From NCBI GenBank assembly GCA_902706205.1, contig CACSKA010000004.1:1-64000 (forward strand): a stretch of DNA of 64,000 bases, written 5' to 3'. A program made the position numbers and the translations under genes. Below, in pieces: positions 10,698 to 21,953 of the stretch (positions are counted from its first letter, which is position 1; every line of letters starts with the position of its first letter). The stretch is from Chryseobacterium sp. 18061 (GTDB lineage: Bacteria; Pseudomonadota; Gammaproteobacteria; Enterobacterales; Enterobacteriaceae). The notes beneath the pieces were generated by a model. That model was not told the origin of the DNA. It was given only the letters and a program-made list of their open reading frames with translations, and did not search any database.

Positions 10698-12194
10698 ATG
10701 GCGCAATCACACTTATTAGCAGAAAGAATTTCCCGACTCAGCCAGTGCCTTGAAAAGGGGCTTTTTGAGCGCAGTCACGCTATCCGCTTGTGCCTGCTGG
10801 CCGCGCTGAGTGGCGAAAGCGTGTTTCTCCTCGGTCCACCGGGGATAGCCAAAAGCCTTATCGCTCGCCGCCTCAAATTTGCATTCCAACACGCCCGTGC
10901 CTTTGAATACCTGATGACCCGTTTTTCCACACCGGAAGAGGTGTTTGGGCCGCTGTCTATTCAGGCGTTAAAAGATGAAGGACGCTATGAGCGTTTAACC
11001 ACAGGCTATCTTCCGGAAGCCGAAATCGTGTTTCTGGATGAAATATGGAAAGCCGGCCCGGCCATTCTTAATACCCTACTGACCGCCATCAACGAACGCA
11101 GCTTTCGCAACGGCGCGCATGAAGAGAAAATCCCGATGCGCCTGCTGGTGGCTGCGTCTAACGAACTGCCGGAAGCCGACAGCAGCCTTGAAGCCTTATA
11201 TGACCGTATGCTGATTCGCCTGTGGCTCGACAAAGTGCAGGAAAAAAGCAATTTCCGCTCGTTGCTCATCAACCAGCACGATGAAAGCGTCAACCCGGTG
11301 CCAGAAAATCTACAGGTGACGGACGAAGAGTTCTGGCAGTGGCAGATAGATATTGGCGGCGTGAAGCTGTCAGACAGCGTATTCGAGCTGGTTTATCAGC
11401 TGCGCCAGCAGCTCGATATGATACCAAACGCACCGTATGTCTCCGATCGGCGCTGGAAAAAAGCGGTTCGTTTATTGCAGGCCTGCGCCTTTTTCAGCGG
11501 CCGCGACGCCATTGCGCCTATCGATCTTATCCTGCTCAAAGACTGTCTGTGGCACGACGCAGAAAGCCGCAATCTGATGCAGCAACAGCTTGATATTTTG
11601 ATGACCGGGCACGCCTGGCAGCAGCAGGCAATGCTCACCAAACTGGGTTCGATAGTTCAGCGTCGGCTGCAGTTGCAACAGCAACAGAGTGACAAAACCG
11701 CGCTGAAAGTGACGCGTTTGGGCGGCATGTTCAGCCGTAAGCCGCATTACGAACTGCCGGACGAGGTGCAGATCCCAACGCTGACCCTGCTCTTGCAGCA
11801 GCCGCTGAAGCTGCATGACATGAACGTGGTTCACATCACCCTGGAACGCCCGGCACTCGTGCACTGGCTGGAAAAAGGCGGCGAAATTCGCGGCAAACTC
11901 AACGGCATCGGCTTTGCTCAGGTGCTGAATATGGAAGTGGATACCAGTCTGCATTTGCTGGTTCGGGATGTCAGTCTGCAAGGCTCGCGTCTGGCACTAC
12001 CGGGCTGCGCTACGCCAGAGAACATGCCAGGGGAAATTAAACAGCAGCTGGATGCGCTCGACGATGAGTGGCATCAGCAGCACACTCGCTTTAGCGAGCA
12101 GCAGAAATGCCTGTTCATTCACGGTGACTGGTTAGGAAAAATTGAAGCCAGCCTGCAGGACGTCGGGGCGCAGATCAAACAGGCGCGGCAGTAA
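10698..12194 (+). CDS. ravA: MoxR-type AAA+ ATPase RavA
   Basis: A 498-residue AAA+ ATPase of the MoxR family (RavA subgroup). Walker A is GPPGIAKS at residues 46-53, Walker B is IVFLDEIWK, and sensor/arginine motifs follow in [21 protein letters not shown]. The C-terminal part contains the triple-helical and LARA-type regions that in E. coli bind the lysine decarboxylase LdcI (CadA). RavA works with the VWA protein ViaA and has been connected to acid/stringent responses and to respiratory complexes. Its stop codon overlaps the viaA start (TAATG). Confidence 0.94.
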   Translation: MAQSHLLAERISRLSQCLEKGLFERSHAIRLCLLAALSGESVFLLGPPGIAKSLIARRLKFAFQHARAFEYLMTRFSTPEEVFGPLSIQALKDEGRYERLTTGYLPEAEIVFLDEIWKAGPAILNTLLTAINERSFRNGAHEEKIPMRLLVAASNELPEADSSLEALYDRMLIRLWLDKVQEKSNFRSLLINQHDESVNPVPENLQVTDEEFWQWQIDIGGVKLSDSVFELVYQLRQQLDMIPNAPYVSDRRWKKAVRLLQACAFFSGRDAIAPIDLILLKDCLWHDAESRNLMQQQLDILMTGHAWQQQAMLTKLGSIVQRRLQLQQQQSDKTALKVTRLGGMFSRKPHYELPDEVQIPTLTLLLQQPLKLHDMNVVHITLERPALVHWLEKGGEIRGKLNGIGFAQVLNMEVDTSLHLLVRDVSLQGSRLALPGCATPENMPGEIKQQLDALDDEWHQQHTRFSEQQKCLFIHGDWLGKIEASLQDVGAQIKQARQ

Positions 12195-13645
12195 TGCTCA
12201 CTCTCGACACGCTCAATGTGATGCTGGCGGTCAGCGAGGAAGGGATGATCGAAGAGATGATCCTCGCCCTACTGGCCTCTCCACAACTGGCGTTGTTTTT
12301 TGAAAAATTCCCACGGCTGAAAAATGCAATCGCGCAGGACATTCCTCGCTGGCGGGAAGCGTTAAAAGGCAGGCTGAAAGAGACGCAGATTTCACAAGAT
12401 TTGAGCGACGAGGTAATGGCTTTTCAGCAGAGCCAAAGGCTATCGACCACGCAGTTTACCGTTCAGCTTCCGCAAATCCTCACCCTGTTGCAGAAACTCC
12501 ATTCCCCGTTTGCTGCCCAGGCTCAGCAGCTGGTGGATAACAACGCGACCTTTACCGTCGCGCTGCACACCCTGTTTTTACAGCGCTGGCGACTGAGTCT
12601 GGTGGTGCAGGCCACCACACTGAACCAGCAGTTGCTGGAAGATGAACGCGAGCAGCTATTGAGCGAAGTGCAGGAACGCATGACGCTCAGCGGCCAGCTG
12701 GAACCGGTACTTGTAGAAAACGACAATTCCGCCGGACGACTCTGGGACATGAGCGAAGGCCAGCTCAAGCGCGGTGACTGGCAGCTGATTGTCAGATATG
12801 GCGATTTTCTTAGCGAACAACCGGAGCTGATGCGGTTGGCTGAGCAACTCGGGCGCTCACGCGAGGCCAAATCGGTACCGAAAAAAGATTCACCGATGGA
12901 AACCTTCCGCACGCTGGTGCGGGAACCGGCCACGGTGCCCGAACAGGTCGACGGCCTGCAACAAAGCGACGACATTCTGCGCCTTCTCCCGCCGGAGCTG
13001 GCGACGCTCGGCATTACTGAGCTTGAATACGAGTTTTACCGCCGGCTGGTGGAGAAGCAACTGCTCACTTACCGACTGCACGGCGATGCGTGGCGGGAAA
13101 AACTCAGCGAACGCCCGGTGGTGCATCAGGATTTCGATGAACAACCGCGCGGACCGTTTATCGTCTGCGTGGATACGTCAGGTTCGATGGGCGGGTTTAA
13201 CGAACAGTGTGCAAAGGCGTTTTGCCTGGCACTGATGCGCGTCGCACTGGCGGACAATCGCCGCTGTTTCATTATGCTTTTTGCCAGTGAAGTGGTGCGC
13301 TACGAGCTGACTGGCCCGCAGGGTCTGGAACAGGCGATCCGCTTTTTAAGCCAACGCTTTCGCGGTGGGACCGATATCGCCAGCTGTTTCCGCGCCATTA
13401 TAGAGCGGATGCAGGGCCCGGAATGGACCGATGCCGATGCGGTGGTTATTTCAGATTTCATCGCCCAGCGGCTGCCGGACGATGTGGTGAATAAGGTGGG
13501 CGAGCTTCAGCGCAAACATCTGCATCGTTTTCATGCGGTGGCGATGTCGCAGCACGGGAAACCCGGGATAATGCGCATCTTCGATCACATCTGGCGCTTT
13601 GATACCGGGCTGCGCAGCCGACTGCTGCGCCGCTGGAAACGCTGA
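12194..13645 (+). CDS. viaA: VWA-domain protein ViaA, partner of RavA
   Basis: A 483-residue partner of RavA. The C-terminal von Willebrand A domain carries a complete MIDAS metal site: DTSGSMGG starting at Asp327, and a later GGTD motif. The N-terminal helical region has no obvious catalytic motif. Translation is coupled to ravA by a one-base overlap. Its TGA stop is immediately followed, with no intervening base, by the reverse-strand stop codon of asnA. Confidence 0.94.
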   Translation: MLTLDTLNVMLAVSEEGMIEEMILALLASPQLALFFEKFPRLKNAIAQDIPRWREALKGRLKETQISQDLSDEVMAFQQSQRLSTTQFTVQLPQILTLLQKLHSPFAAQAQQLVDNNATFTVALHTLFLQRWRLSLVVQATTLNQQLLEDEREQLLSEVQERMTLSGQLEPVLVENDNSAGRLWDMSEGQLKRGDWQLIVRYGDFLSEQPELMRLAEQLGRSREAKSVPKKDSPMETFRTLVREPATVPEQVDGLQQSDDILRLLPPELATLGITELEYEFYRRLVEKQLLTYRLHGDAWREKLSERPVVHQDFDEQPRGPFIVCVDTSGSMGGFNEQCAKAFCLALMRVALADNRRCFIMLFASEVVRYELTGPQGLEQAIRFLSQRFRGGTDIASCFRAIIERMQGPEWTDADAVVISDFIAQRLPDDVVNKVGELQRKHLHRFHAVAMSQHGKPGIMRIFDHIWRFDTGLRSRLLRRWKR

Positions 13646-14638
13646 TTACAGCAGAGAGGCAACGCTATCGCGAACCTGCTGTGGCCAGACGCCACACTGC
13701 ACCTGACCGATATGCGGCAGCTGTAACAGCAGCATGGTCAAACGTGACTGGCCAATGCCGCCGCCGACAGTTTGCGGCATTTCACCCTTGAGCAGCGCCT
13801 GGTGCCATTCGAGCTGCAGACGATCGTCATCCCCAGTGAGTGCTAACTGACGTGTCAGCGCTTCGGCATCCACGCGGATCCCCATTGAGGAGATCTCAAA
13901 CGCATCTTCCAGGATCGGGTTCCACACCAGAATGTCGCCGTTGAGGCCAGACAGGCCCGTTTCACTCTGGGTGCTCCAGTCATCATAATCCGGCGCACGC
14001 ACGTCATGGCGCGCCCCATCCGACAATTTGCCGCCAATCCCCATCAGGAACACCGCGCCGAACTCTTTGGCGATGGCACGCTCGCGGCCTTTGGCATCCA
14101 GACCCGGATAGAGGGTCAATAATTCTTCGCTGTGCACAAAGTGGATCTGTTCTGGCAGGAAAGGTGCCAAACCAAACTCTTTGCTGACTGCGGCCTCAGT
14201 GGCTTTGATCCCGGCGTAAATCGCTTCAACCGTCGCTTTTAGCGTACCAGTGTGGCGCTCGCCGTCACCCATTACGCGTTCCCAGTCCCACTGGTCAACG
14301 TAAACGGAATGGATAGCTGAGAGGCGGTCTTCATCGGGGCGAAGGGCTTTCATGTGCGTGTAGAGCCCTTCGCCCGCGCTGAAGTCGTGTTGTCCCAGCG
14401 TCTGGCGCTTCCACTTCGCGAGAGAGTGAACCACCTCGAACTGGGCGTCTGGCAAGTTTTTCACTTTTACCTGTACCGCTTTTTCGCAGCCAGAAAGGTT
14501 GTCCTGAGTACCATCACCCACGCGGCTTAAGATCGGCGCCTGAACTTCAATGAGTCCAAGTCTGTCTTCGAGCTCACGGGAAAAATGGGACTTTACGAAA
14601 CTGATCTGGCGTTGTTTTGCGATGTAAGCGGTTTTCAT
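13646..14638 (-). CDS. asnA: aspartate-ammonia ligase (asparagine synthetase A)
   Basis: A 330-residue ammonia-dependent asparagine synthetase, making asparagine from aspartate and ATP through an aspartyl-AMP intermediate. It belongs to the class II aminoacyl-tRNA-synthetase-like fold; conserved segments include [23 protein letters not shown] and the C-terminal GGGIGQSRL motif. Length equals the E. coli enzyme. It is divergent from its activator asnC. Confidence 0.97.
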   Translation of the reverse strand: MKTAYIAKQRQISFVKSHFSRELEDRLGLIEVQAPILSRVGDGTQDNLSGCEKAVQVKVKNLPDAQFEVVHSLAKWKRQTLGQHDFSAGEGLYTHMKALRPDEDRLSAIHSVYVDQWDWERVMGDGERHTGTLKATVEAIYAGIKATEAAVSKEFGLAPFLPEQIHFVHSEELLTLYPGLDAKGRERAIAKEFGAVFLMGIGGKLSDGARHDVRAPDYDDWSTQSETGLSGLNGDILVWNPILEDAFEISSMGIRVDAEALTRQLALTGDDDRLQLEWHQALLKGEMPQTVGGGIGQSRLTMLLLQLPHIGQVQCGVWPQQVRDSVASLL

Positions 14639-14787
14639 TATGTTTACTCCTGTCCTGTTGCCATTGATTAAGCAACAGAATGCGGGGGTAATTCAATAAT
14701 CAACAAGCAAAAAGCTTCCTCAGGTTTTTATTCGTCAAAATTAATCGCTAAAATAGAGTGAATCATCAAACATCATAAGAAAATCCA
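14639..14787. promoter_or_regulatory. asnA-asnC divergent control region
   Basis: The 149-base gap between the divergent asnA and asnC genes must hold both promoters and the AsnC-binding sites known in E. coli. A TAAAAT -10-like hexamer precedes asnC at about 14750. I could not assign individual AsnC sites. Confidence 0.5.
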
Positions 14788-15246
14788 ATGGAAAATTATC
14801 AGATCGACAATCTCGACCGCGGCATCCTCGAAGCATTAATGGCTAATGCGCGTACCGCCTATGCCGAACTGGCCAAACAATTTGGTGTCAGCCCCGGCAC
14901 AATCCATGTGCGCGTCGAGAAAATGAAGCAGGCGGGGATCATCACTGGCGCACGCATAGACGTTAACCCGAAACAGCTCGGCTACGATGTCTGCTGTTTT
15001 ATCGGCATTATTCTAAAAAGCGCGAAAGATTACCCCTCCGCGCTGGCGAGACTGGAAAGCCTCGACGAAGTCACCGAGGCGTATTACACCACCGGCCACT
15101 ACAGCATCTTTATTAAGGTGATGTGCCGCTCGATCGACGCCCTTCAGCAGGTACTTATCAACAAGATCCAAACAATCGATGAAATTCAGTCCACCGAGAC
15201 ACTGATCTCCCTGCAGAACCCGATCATGCGGACCATTCGCCCATGA
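14788..15246 (+). CDS. asnC: Lrp/AsnC-family regulator AsnC
   Basis: A 152-residue feast/famine regulator. The N-terminal helix-turn-helix (about residues 5-60, LAKQFGVSPGTIHVRVEKMKQ) is followed by the RAM ligand-binding domain that senses asparagine. In E. coli it activates asnA when asparagine is low and represses itself; read-through transcription toward mioC and oriC has been studied there. A terminator-like stem-loop overlaps its stop codon. Confidence 0.96.
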   Translation: MENYQIDNLDRGILEALMANARTAYAELAKQFGVSPGTIHVRVEKMKQAGIITGARIDVNPKQLGYDVCCFIGIILKSAKDYPSALARLESLDEVTEAYYTTGHYSIFIKVMCRSIDALQQVLINKIQTIDEIQSTETLISLQNPIMRTIRP

Positions 15247-15256
15247 TCGGGCATTT
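15219..15256 (+). terminator. stem-loop overlapping the asnC stop codon
   Basis: CCCGATCATG (15219-15228) and CATGATCGGG (15242-15251) form a perfect 10-base-pair stem followed by CATTTTAAT. The asnC TGA (15244-15246) lies inside the 3' arm, so a ribosome reaching the stop would disrupt the hairpin. The T-run is short, so termination may be partial. Confidence 0.55.
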
Positions 15257-15267
15257 TAATCCCACAT

Positions 15268-15307
15268 CTTTCCACAGGTAGATCCCAGCTCACACACAGC
15301 GTACAAT
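15268..15307 (+). promoter_or_regulatory. mioC promoter with DnaA-box-like site
   Basis: TACAAT at 15302-15307 followed by a GC-rich discriminator (GCGCC) is positioned as the mioC -10. Upstream, CTTTCCACA (15268-15276) differs from the DnaA consensus TTATCCACA at two positions and corresponds to the DnaA-repressed mioC promoter of E. coli, which reads toward oriC. Confidence 0.6.
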
Positions 15308-15337
15308 GCGCCACTCAGGAATTAAGGGGTGGACTTC

Positions 15338-15778
15338 ATGGCAGACATTACACTGATCAGTGGTAGTACGCTTGGCGGTGCCGAGTACGTTGCGGAACAT
15401 CTGGCAGAAAAGCTGGAAGACGCGGGTTATTCCACTGAAACGCTGCATGGCCCCCTGCTTGAAGATCTGAATAAAGGTGGAATCTGGCTGCTGGTCAGCT
15501 CTACACACGGTGCCGGTGACATCCCGGATAATCTTATTCCTTTATATGAAGCAATAAAGGAAGAGAAACCTGACCTCTCCGCTGTGCGTTTTGGTTCGGT
15601 CGGAATTGGCAGCCGTGAATATGACACTTTCTGCGGGGCGATCGACAAAATCGATAACGAACTTATCGCCTGCGGAGCCAAACAGATTGGTGAAACGCTC
15701 AAGGTAAACATCCTCGATCATGACATTCCTGAAGATCCGGCTGAAATTTGGCTCGGATCCTGGATAAATTTGCTCTGA
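15338..15778 (+). CDS. mioC: flavodoxin-like protein MioC
   Basis: A 146-residue FMN-binding flavodoxin-like protein, reported as an electron carrier for biotin synthase in E. coli. The phosphate-binding loop SGSTLGGAEYVAEHL is at the N-terminus and the flavin-stacking region STHGAGDIPDN follows. The ATG at 15338 (MADITLISGS) is preceded by AAGGGG and preferred over an in-frame GTG at 15329. It lies directly beside oriC, where its transcription can influence initiation. Confidence 0.95.
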   Translation: MADITLISGSTLGGAEYVAEHLAEKLEDAGYSTETLHGPLLEDLNKGGIWLLVSSTHGAGDIPDNLIPLYEAIKEEKPDLSAVRFGSVGIGSREYDTFCGAIDKIDNELIACGAKQIGETLKVNILDHDIPEDPAEIWLGSWINLL

Positions 15779-15799
15779 GTTTTGTAAAGATCGGCGTTT

Positions 15800-16075
15800 T
15801 TTTTGTGTATAACTCTGGTTAAAAGCACTGATTAACCGGTAGTTATCCCAAGCATAAGGTTTGGTTAGTTTTTGAGTTGTGTATAACCCTTCATTTTGAT
15901 CCCAGCTTATACGGACCAGGATCACCGATCATTCACAGGCAGTGATCCTTCTTAAGCCTATGATCTCAAAAGGCGGATCCAACTTATCCACAGAAAATGA
16001 CGATCCTAATAAGAGATCATAATAAAACAGATCTCTAAATAAAAGATCTTCTATTAAATACCCAGGATCCCAGGT
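15800..16075. other. oriC: chromosomal replication origin oriC
   Basis: Between mioC and mnmG, as in E. coli. DnaA boxes: R1 TTATCCACA (15984-15992, plus strand), R2 TTATACACA (15878-15886, minus), R3 TTATCCCAA (15843-15851, plus), R5/M TTATACGGA (15907-15915, plus) and R4 TTATACACA (15804-15812, minus). The AT-rich unwinding element at 16003-16073 read on the minus strand holds 13-mers beginning GATCTTTTATTTA, GATCTGTTTTATT and GATCTCTTATTAG. GATC (Dam/SeqA) sites are very dense. A degenerate IHF site may lie near 15954-15966. R4 has A where E. coli R4 has C. Confidence 0.97.
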
Positions 16076-16077
16076 GC

Positions 16078-16106
16078 TTTCTCCGACAGCCAAAGTTGAG
16101 TAGAAT
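16078..16106 (+). promoter_or_regulatory. mnmG (gidA) promoter
   Basis: TAGAAT at 16101-16106 with TTTCTC 17 bases upstream and a GC-rich discriminator (GGCCCGGG) downstream. It matches the position and appearance of the E. coli gidA promoter, whose activity beside the unwinding element affects initiation at oriC and which is under stringent control. Confidence 0.65.
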
Positions 16107-16161
16107 CCACGGCCCGGGCTTCAATCACTTTTCAAACCGCTTTCAAGCGAGGCAGACCACC

Positions 16162-18051
16162 ATGTTTTATCAGGATCCTTTTGACGTCATCATCATTGGC
16201 GGGGGTCATGCAGGTACTGAGGCCGCGATGGCCGCAGCACGTATGGGTCAGCAAACCCTGCTGTTGACACACAATATCGACACACTGGGACAGATGAGCT
16301 GTAACCCGGCTATTGGCGGCATTGGGAAAGGACACCTGGTAAAAGAAGTGGATGCACTCGGCGGGCTGATGGCCAACGCTATCGACCATGCGGGTATCCA
16401 GTTTAGGATACTAAACGCCAGCAAAGGCCCTGCCGTTCGGGCGACTCGTGCTCAGGCCGATCGCGTGCTGTATCGTCAGGCCGTTCGCACCGCGCTGGAG
16501 AATCAGCCAAACCTGATGATCTTTCAGCAGGCGGTGGAAGATCTGATCGTCGAAAACGATCGGGTTGTAGGCGCAGTCACTCAGATGGGCCTGAAGTTCC
16601 GTGCTAAAGCCGTGGTATTAACCGTCGGGACATTCCTCGATGGCAAAATTCACATTGGTCTGGATAACTACAGCGGTGGCCGTGCTGGCGATCCGCCATC
16701 CATCCCACTGTCTCGTCGTCTGCGTGAATTGCCGCTGCGCGTCAGCCGCCTGAAAACGGGTACGCCGCCGCGCATTGATGCCCGTACCATCGATTTCAGC
16801 GTTCTGGCTCAACAGCATGGTGACAACCCGATGCCAGTGTTCTCGTTCATGGGGAATACGGCGCAGCACCCGCGTCAGGTACCGTGTTACATCACGCATA
16901 CCAACGAAAAAACCCATGATGTGATTCGCAATAACCTCGATCGTAGCCCAATGTACGCAGGCGTCATAGAAGGGATTGGCCCACGCTATTGCCCATCGAT
17001 TGAAGACAAAGTGATGCGCTTTGCCGATCGCAACCAGCACCAGATTTTCCTGGAGCCGGAAGGGCTGACCTCCAACGAAATTTACCCCAATGGTATCTCC
17101 ACCAGCCTGCCGTTCGATGTGCAGATTCAGATCGTCCGTTCCATGCATGGCATGGAAAATGCGAAGATCGTGCGTCCTGGCTATGCCATTGAATATGATT
17201 TCTTCGATCCACGTGACCTGAAGCCGACGCTGGAAAGCAAATACATCCAGGGTCTGTTCTTTGCTGGACAGATCAACGGCACCACTGGTTACGAAGAAGC
17301 TGCAGCACAGGGCCTGCTGGCCGGTCTCAACGCTGCACGCTGTTCTGCGGACAAAGACGGTTGGGCACCGCGTCGCGATCAGGCTTACCTCGGCGTGCTG
17401 GTGGACGACCTTTGCACCCTCGGAACCAAAGAACCGTACCGCATGTTCACCTCCCGCGCGGAATATCGCCTGATGCTGCGCGAAGACAACGCCGATCTGC
17501 GCCTGACCGAACAGGGTCGCGAGCTGGGTCTGGTAGATGATGAACGCTGGGCACGTTACAACGAGAAGCTGGAATGCATCGAACGCGAGCGTCAGCGTCT
17601 GAAAACGACGTGGGTTAACCCAACTGCGGCATCTGCCGACGAAGTAAACGCTCACCTGACTGCGCCGCTTTCGCGTGAAGCCAGCGGAGAAGATCTGCTG
17701 CGTCGCCCGGAAATGACTTATGAACAACTGGTTCAGCTGTCGCCGTTTGCGCCGGGTCTGGGCGATCATCAGGCCGCTGAGCAGGTGGAGATCCAGGTCA
17801 AATACGAAGGTTATATCGCCCGTCAGCAGGATGAGATCGAAAAGCAGCAACGCAATGAAAACACGATATTGCCTGCTACACTTGATTATCGCCAAGTCTC
17901 AGGGCTGTCTAACGAAGTGATCGCCAAACTGAACGATCACAAACCATCCTCCATAGGTCAGGCCACACGCATTTCTGGCGTCACCCCTGCAGCTATTTCC
18001 ATTTTACTGGTCTGGCTGAAAAAGCAGGGCATGCTGCGCCGCAGCGCTTAA
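16162..18051 (+). CDS. mnmG: tRNA uridine-5-carboxymethylaminomethyl modification enzyme MnmG (GidA)
   Basis: A 629-residue FAD enzyme which, with MnmE, installs the (carboxymethyl)aminomethyl group at U34 of several tRNAs. The FAD-binding [10 protein letters not shown] is at residues 13-22; conserved cysteines sit in MSCNPAIGG and PRYCPSIED, and the family motif [21 protein letters not shown] is intact. The ATG at 16162 (MFYQDPFDV) gives the E. coli length; an in-frame ATG at 16096 would lie within the promoter. Its partner mnmE is at 39570-40934. Confidence 0.97.
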   Translation: MFYQDPFDVIIIGGGHAGTEAAMAAARMGQQTLLLTHNIDTLGQMSCNPAIGGIGKGHLVKEVDALGGLMANAIDHAGIQFRILNASKGPAVRATRAQADRVLYRQAVRTALENQPNLMIFQQAVEDLIVENDRVVGAVTQMGLKFRAKAVVLTVGTFLDGKIHIGLDNYSGGRAGDPPSIPLSRRLRELPLRVSRLKTGTPPRIDARTIDFSVLAQQHGDNPMPVFSFMGNTAQHPRQVPCYITHTNEKTHDVIRNNLDRSPMYAGVIEGIGPRYCPSIEDKVMRFADRNQHQIFLEPEGLTSNEIYPNGISTSLPFDVQIQIVRSMHGMENAKIVRPGYAIEYDFFDPRDLKPTLESKYIQGLFFAGQINGTTGYEEAAAQGLLAGLNAARCSADKDGWAPRRDQAYLGVLVDDLCTLGTKEPYRMFTSRAEYRLMLREDNADLRLTEQGRELGLVDDERWARYNEKLECIERERQRLKTTWVNPTAASADEVNAHLTAPLSREASGEDLLRRPEMTYEQLVQLSPFAPGLGDHQAAEQVEIQVKYEGYIARQQDEIEKQQRNENTILPATLDYRQVSGLSNEVIAKLNDHKPSSIGQATRISGVTPAAISILLVWLKKQGMLRRSA

Positions 18052-18062
18052 CTTATCGAATA

Positions 18063-18131
18063 ATGCCCGGTGGCGCAGCGCTTACCGGGCCTACAATGTA
18101 GGCCGGATAAGGCGAAGCCGCCATCCGGCAA
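18063..18131. repeat. BIME: two inverted REP units
   Basis: Between mnmG and rsmG lie two palindromic units: GCCCGGTGGCG...TTACCGGGC (18064-18090) and CCGGATAAGGCG...GCCATCCGGC (18102-18129), joined by CTACAATGTAGG. The second matches the classic REP consensus almost exactly. Confidence 0.9.
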
Positions 18132-18154
18132 ATTATCGCCAACAGGTATTTACC

Positions 18155-18778
18155 GTGCTTAACAAACTCTCTCGTCTGCTCGAAGAAGCAGGTATTTCGT
18201 TGTCCGATCACCAGCAGCAACAGCTGGTGGCTTACGTCGAACTGCTCCACAAATGGAATAAAGCGTACAACCTGACTTCCGTACGCGATCCGAACGAGAT
18301 GCTGGTGCGTCATATTCTCGACAGCATCATCGTTGCGCCTCATTTGCAGGGAACACGTTTCATTGATGTGGGAACCGGCCCGGGTTTACCGGGGATCCCG
18401 CTGGCGATTGTCCTGCCGCAAGCGCAATTCACTCTACTCGATAGTCTCGGCAAGCGCGTACGCTTCCTGAGGCAGGTGCAGCACGAGCTGAAACTCGATA
18501 ACGTTACGCCTGTGCAAAGCCGCGTGGAGGAATTCCCAGCAGAACCGCCTTTTGACGGTGTTATCAGCCGCGCATTTGCGTCCCTGACCGATATGGTGAA
18601 CTGGTGTCATCACCTGCCAGGCGAGCATGGACGTTTCTATGCGTTGAAGGGCCTGTTGCCTGATGATGAGATTGCTCAACTTCCTGCGGAATTTACGGTG
18701 GAAGAGATGATTGAACTGACGGTTCCGCAGCTTGAGGGTGAGCGTCATCTGGTCAAAATTAAGCACACAAAAGTTTAA
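18155..18778 (+). CDS. rsmG: 16S rRNA (guanine527-N7)-methyltransferase RsmG (GidB)
   Basis: A 207-residue SAM-dependent methyltransferase that modifies G527 in the 530 loop of 16S rRNA; loss gives low-level streptomycin resistance in E. coli. The SAM-binding motif I is [17 protein letters not shown] near residue 69. The start codon is GTG at 18155 ([13 protein letters not shown]), giving the E. coli length. A BIME separates it from mnmG. Confidence 0.96.
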   Translation: MLNKLSRLLEEAGISLSDHQQQQLVAYVELLHKWNKAYNLTSVRDPNEMLVRHILDSIIVAPHLQGTRFIDVGTGPGLPGIPLAIVLPQAQFTLLDSLGKRVRFLRQVQHELKLDNVTPVQSRVEEFPAEPPFDGVISRAFASLTDMVNWCHHLPGEHGRFYALKGLLPDDEIAQLPAEFTVEEMIELTVPQLEGERHLVKIKHTKV

Positions 18779-19393
18779 TCTTTATCAAATAATGTTAAGT
18801 TTCACCGACCTGCAAAGTGTTAAAACGTGATGGTAAAAGCAGTGATACGTTCAGTTACATTTAACGCAACGATCACTGTTTTTTTACATTTTACTCACGT
18901 TTGAGTAGTTGCTTGCCCGATAAAATAGTCAACCACGAAAATATCAGCCTGCTAAAAATCGGCATTGTGAACCGTATTCGAATGTTAAATGTTTATTAAA
19001 AATGTCAATGAAAGGTTTTTGTGGTGTATGGGGCTGTTTTAAAAATAATCTGTTATTTTTGTTATTAAATTCAGAAAGATGAATTCTATGAATTTTTTCT
19101 ATGCGTCTTTTCGATAACCGTGAAAATGTTTTTTTTGTGATCGAATGCACGCTTTTATGTGCCGTTTTTCGCGTTGTTTGCGGTTTTGCCTGATTGTTCA
19201 CACTTTCGCAAAAAGTCGAAAAACAGTGCAGTCGAAAAATATTTAAACATTTATTCACCTTTTCGCTACTTATTGTTTGAATTAACGGGGCGTCACCGTA
19301 TAATTTGTCCGCTTTTTGAAGCTTGACTCAGAGCGTCAAAGAACGTTTTATACGACACGCGGCATACCTCGAAGGGAGCAGGAGTAAAACGTG
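18779..19393. promoter_or_regulatory. rsmG-atpI intergenic region with atp promoters
   Basis: A 615-base AT-rich gap with no convincing gene. It contains the rsmG terminator at its left end and two candidate atp promoters at its right end: TTTGAA-17-TATAAT (19276-19304) and TTGACT-17-TTTTAT (19323-19351); the second corresponds to the major E. coli atp promoter. Between about 18890 and 19270 I see only AT-rich DNA with many A and T tracts, plausibly a UP-element or nucleoid-protein region. Confidence 0.75.
18840..18885 (+). terminator. rsmG terminator
   Basis: CAGTGAT(A)CGTT pairs with AACGATCACTG (18868-18878) with one bulged base, followed by seven T. Confidence 0.75.
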
Positions 19394-20598
<1,205 letters not shown>

Positions 20599-20603
20599 TT
20601 CTT

Positions 20604-20898
<295 letters not shown>

Positions 20899-20922
20899 TA
20901 ACTTTTTAAGAGGTATTGTGCT

Positions 20923-21393
20923 GTGAACATGAACGCAACAATCCTCGGCCAGGCCATCGCGTTTATTCTCTTTGTCTGGTTCTGCATGAAGTATGTATGG
21001 CCGCCATTAATGGCAGCCATCGAGAAGCGTCAGAAAGAAATTTCTGACGGTTTGGCTTCCGCAGAACGTGCTCAGAAAGATTTGGGCCTTGCACAGGCCA
21101 ACGCGACCGACCAGCTGAAAAAAGCCAAAGCGGAAGCCCAAGTGATCATTGAACAGGCCAACAAACGCCGTTCTCAGATCATGGACGAAGCGAAGGTTGA
21201 AGCAGAACAGGAACGAAGCAAAATCGTTGCCCAGGCTCAGGCTGAAATCGATGCCGAGCGTAAACGTGCTCGCGAAGAACTTCGCAAGCAGGTCGCGATT
21301 CTGGCTGTTGCTGGTGCCGAGAAGATCATCGAACGTTCCGTGGATGAAGCTGCTAACAGCGACATCGTGGATAAACTTGTCGCTGAACTGTAA
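20923..21393 (+). CDS. atpF: F0 ATP synthase subunit b
   Basis: A 156-residue peripheral-stalk subunit: one N-terminal membrane helix (residues 5-27) followed by a long charged coiled coil rich in A, E, K and R, ending with the delta-binding segment. The start is GTG at 20923 ([10 protein letters not shown]), as in E. coli; the ATG two codons later is an alternative. Confidence 0.97.
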   Translation: MNMNATILGQAIAFILFVWFCMKYVWPPLMAAIEKRQKEISDGLASAERAQKDLGLAQANATDQLKKAKAEAQVIIEQANKRRSQIMDEAKVEAEQERSKIVAQAQAEIDAERKRAREELRKQVAILAVAGAEKIIERSVDEAANSDIVDKLVAEL

Positions 21394-21407
21394 GGAGGGA
21401 GGGGCTG

Positions 21408-21941
21408 ATGTCTGAATTTGTAACGGTAGCTCGCCCCTACGCCAAAGCAGCTTTTGACTTTGCGGTCGAAAACCAACGCGTAGATAACTGGCAGGATATG
21501 CTGTCGTTTGCCGCCGAGGTCACGAAAAACGATCACATGGCAGAGTTACTTTCTGGCGCTCTTGCGCCGGAAACGCTCGCAGACGCGTTTATCGCAATCT
21601 GCGGTGAGCAGCTGGACGCCAGCGGCCAGAACCTGATTCGGGTAATGGCTGAAAATGGTCGTCTTAAGGCGCTCCCGGATGTTCTCGAGCAGTTCGCGCA
21701 TTTACGCGCACTGAGTGAAGCGACAGCAGAAGTCGAAGTGACTTCCGCAACGGCACTGAGTGACGAACAGCTCGCGAAAATCTCTGCCGCGATGGAAAAA
21801 CGTCTGTCACGCAAAGTTAAGCTGAATTGCAAAATCGATAAGTCTGTAATGGCAGGCGTTATCATCCGCACGGGTGATACGGTCATTGATGGTAGCGTAC
21901 GCGGCCGTCTTGAACGCCTTGCAGACGTATTGCAGTCTTAA
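21408..21941 (+). CDS. atpH: F1 ATP synthase subunit delta
   Basis: A 177-residue F1 subunit that ties the top of the alpha3beta3 head to the b-subunit stalk. N-terminal six-helix domain ([16 protein letters not shown]) and C-terminal domain ending [20 protein letters not shown], the family signature. Preceded by AAGGAGGGAGG. Confidence 0.98.
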   Translation: MSEFVTVARPYAKAAFDFAVENQRVDNWQDMLSFAAEVTKNDHMAELLSGALAPETLADAFIAICGEQLDASGQNLIRVMAENGRLKALPDVLEQFAHLRALSEATAEVEVTSATALSDEQLAKISAAMEKRLSRKVKLNCKIDKSVMAGVIIRTGDTVIDGSVRGRLERLADVLQS

Positions 21942-21953
21942 GGGGACTGGAGC

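Noticed and set aside
15329..15340. GTG at 15329 as mioC start
   Set aside because: It overlaps the ribosome-binding site; ATG at 15338 gives the conserved MADITLISGS N-terminus.
16618..17895. 425-codon open frame on the minus strand opposite mnmG
   Set aside because: It lies wholly inside the well-supported mnmG gene and its translation has no recognisable domain; long antisense frames are common opposite high-GC3 genes.
18944..19258. 104-codon minus-strand frame in the rsmG-atpI gap
   Set aside because: The composition is simply AT-rich; no ribosome-binding site, no known family, and it lies in presumed regulatory DNA.
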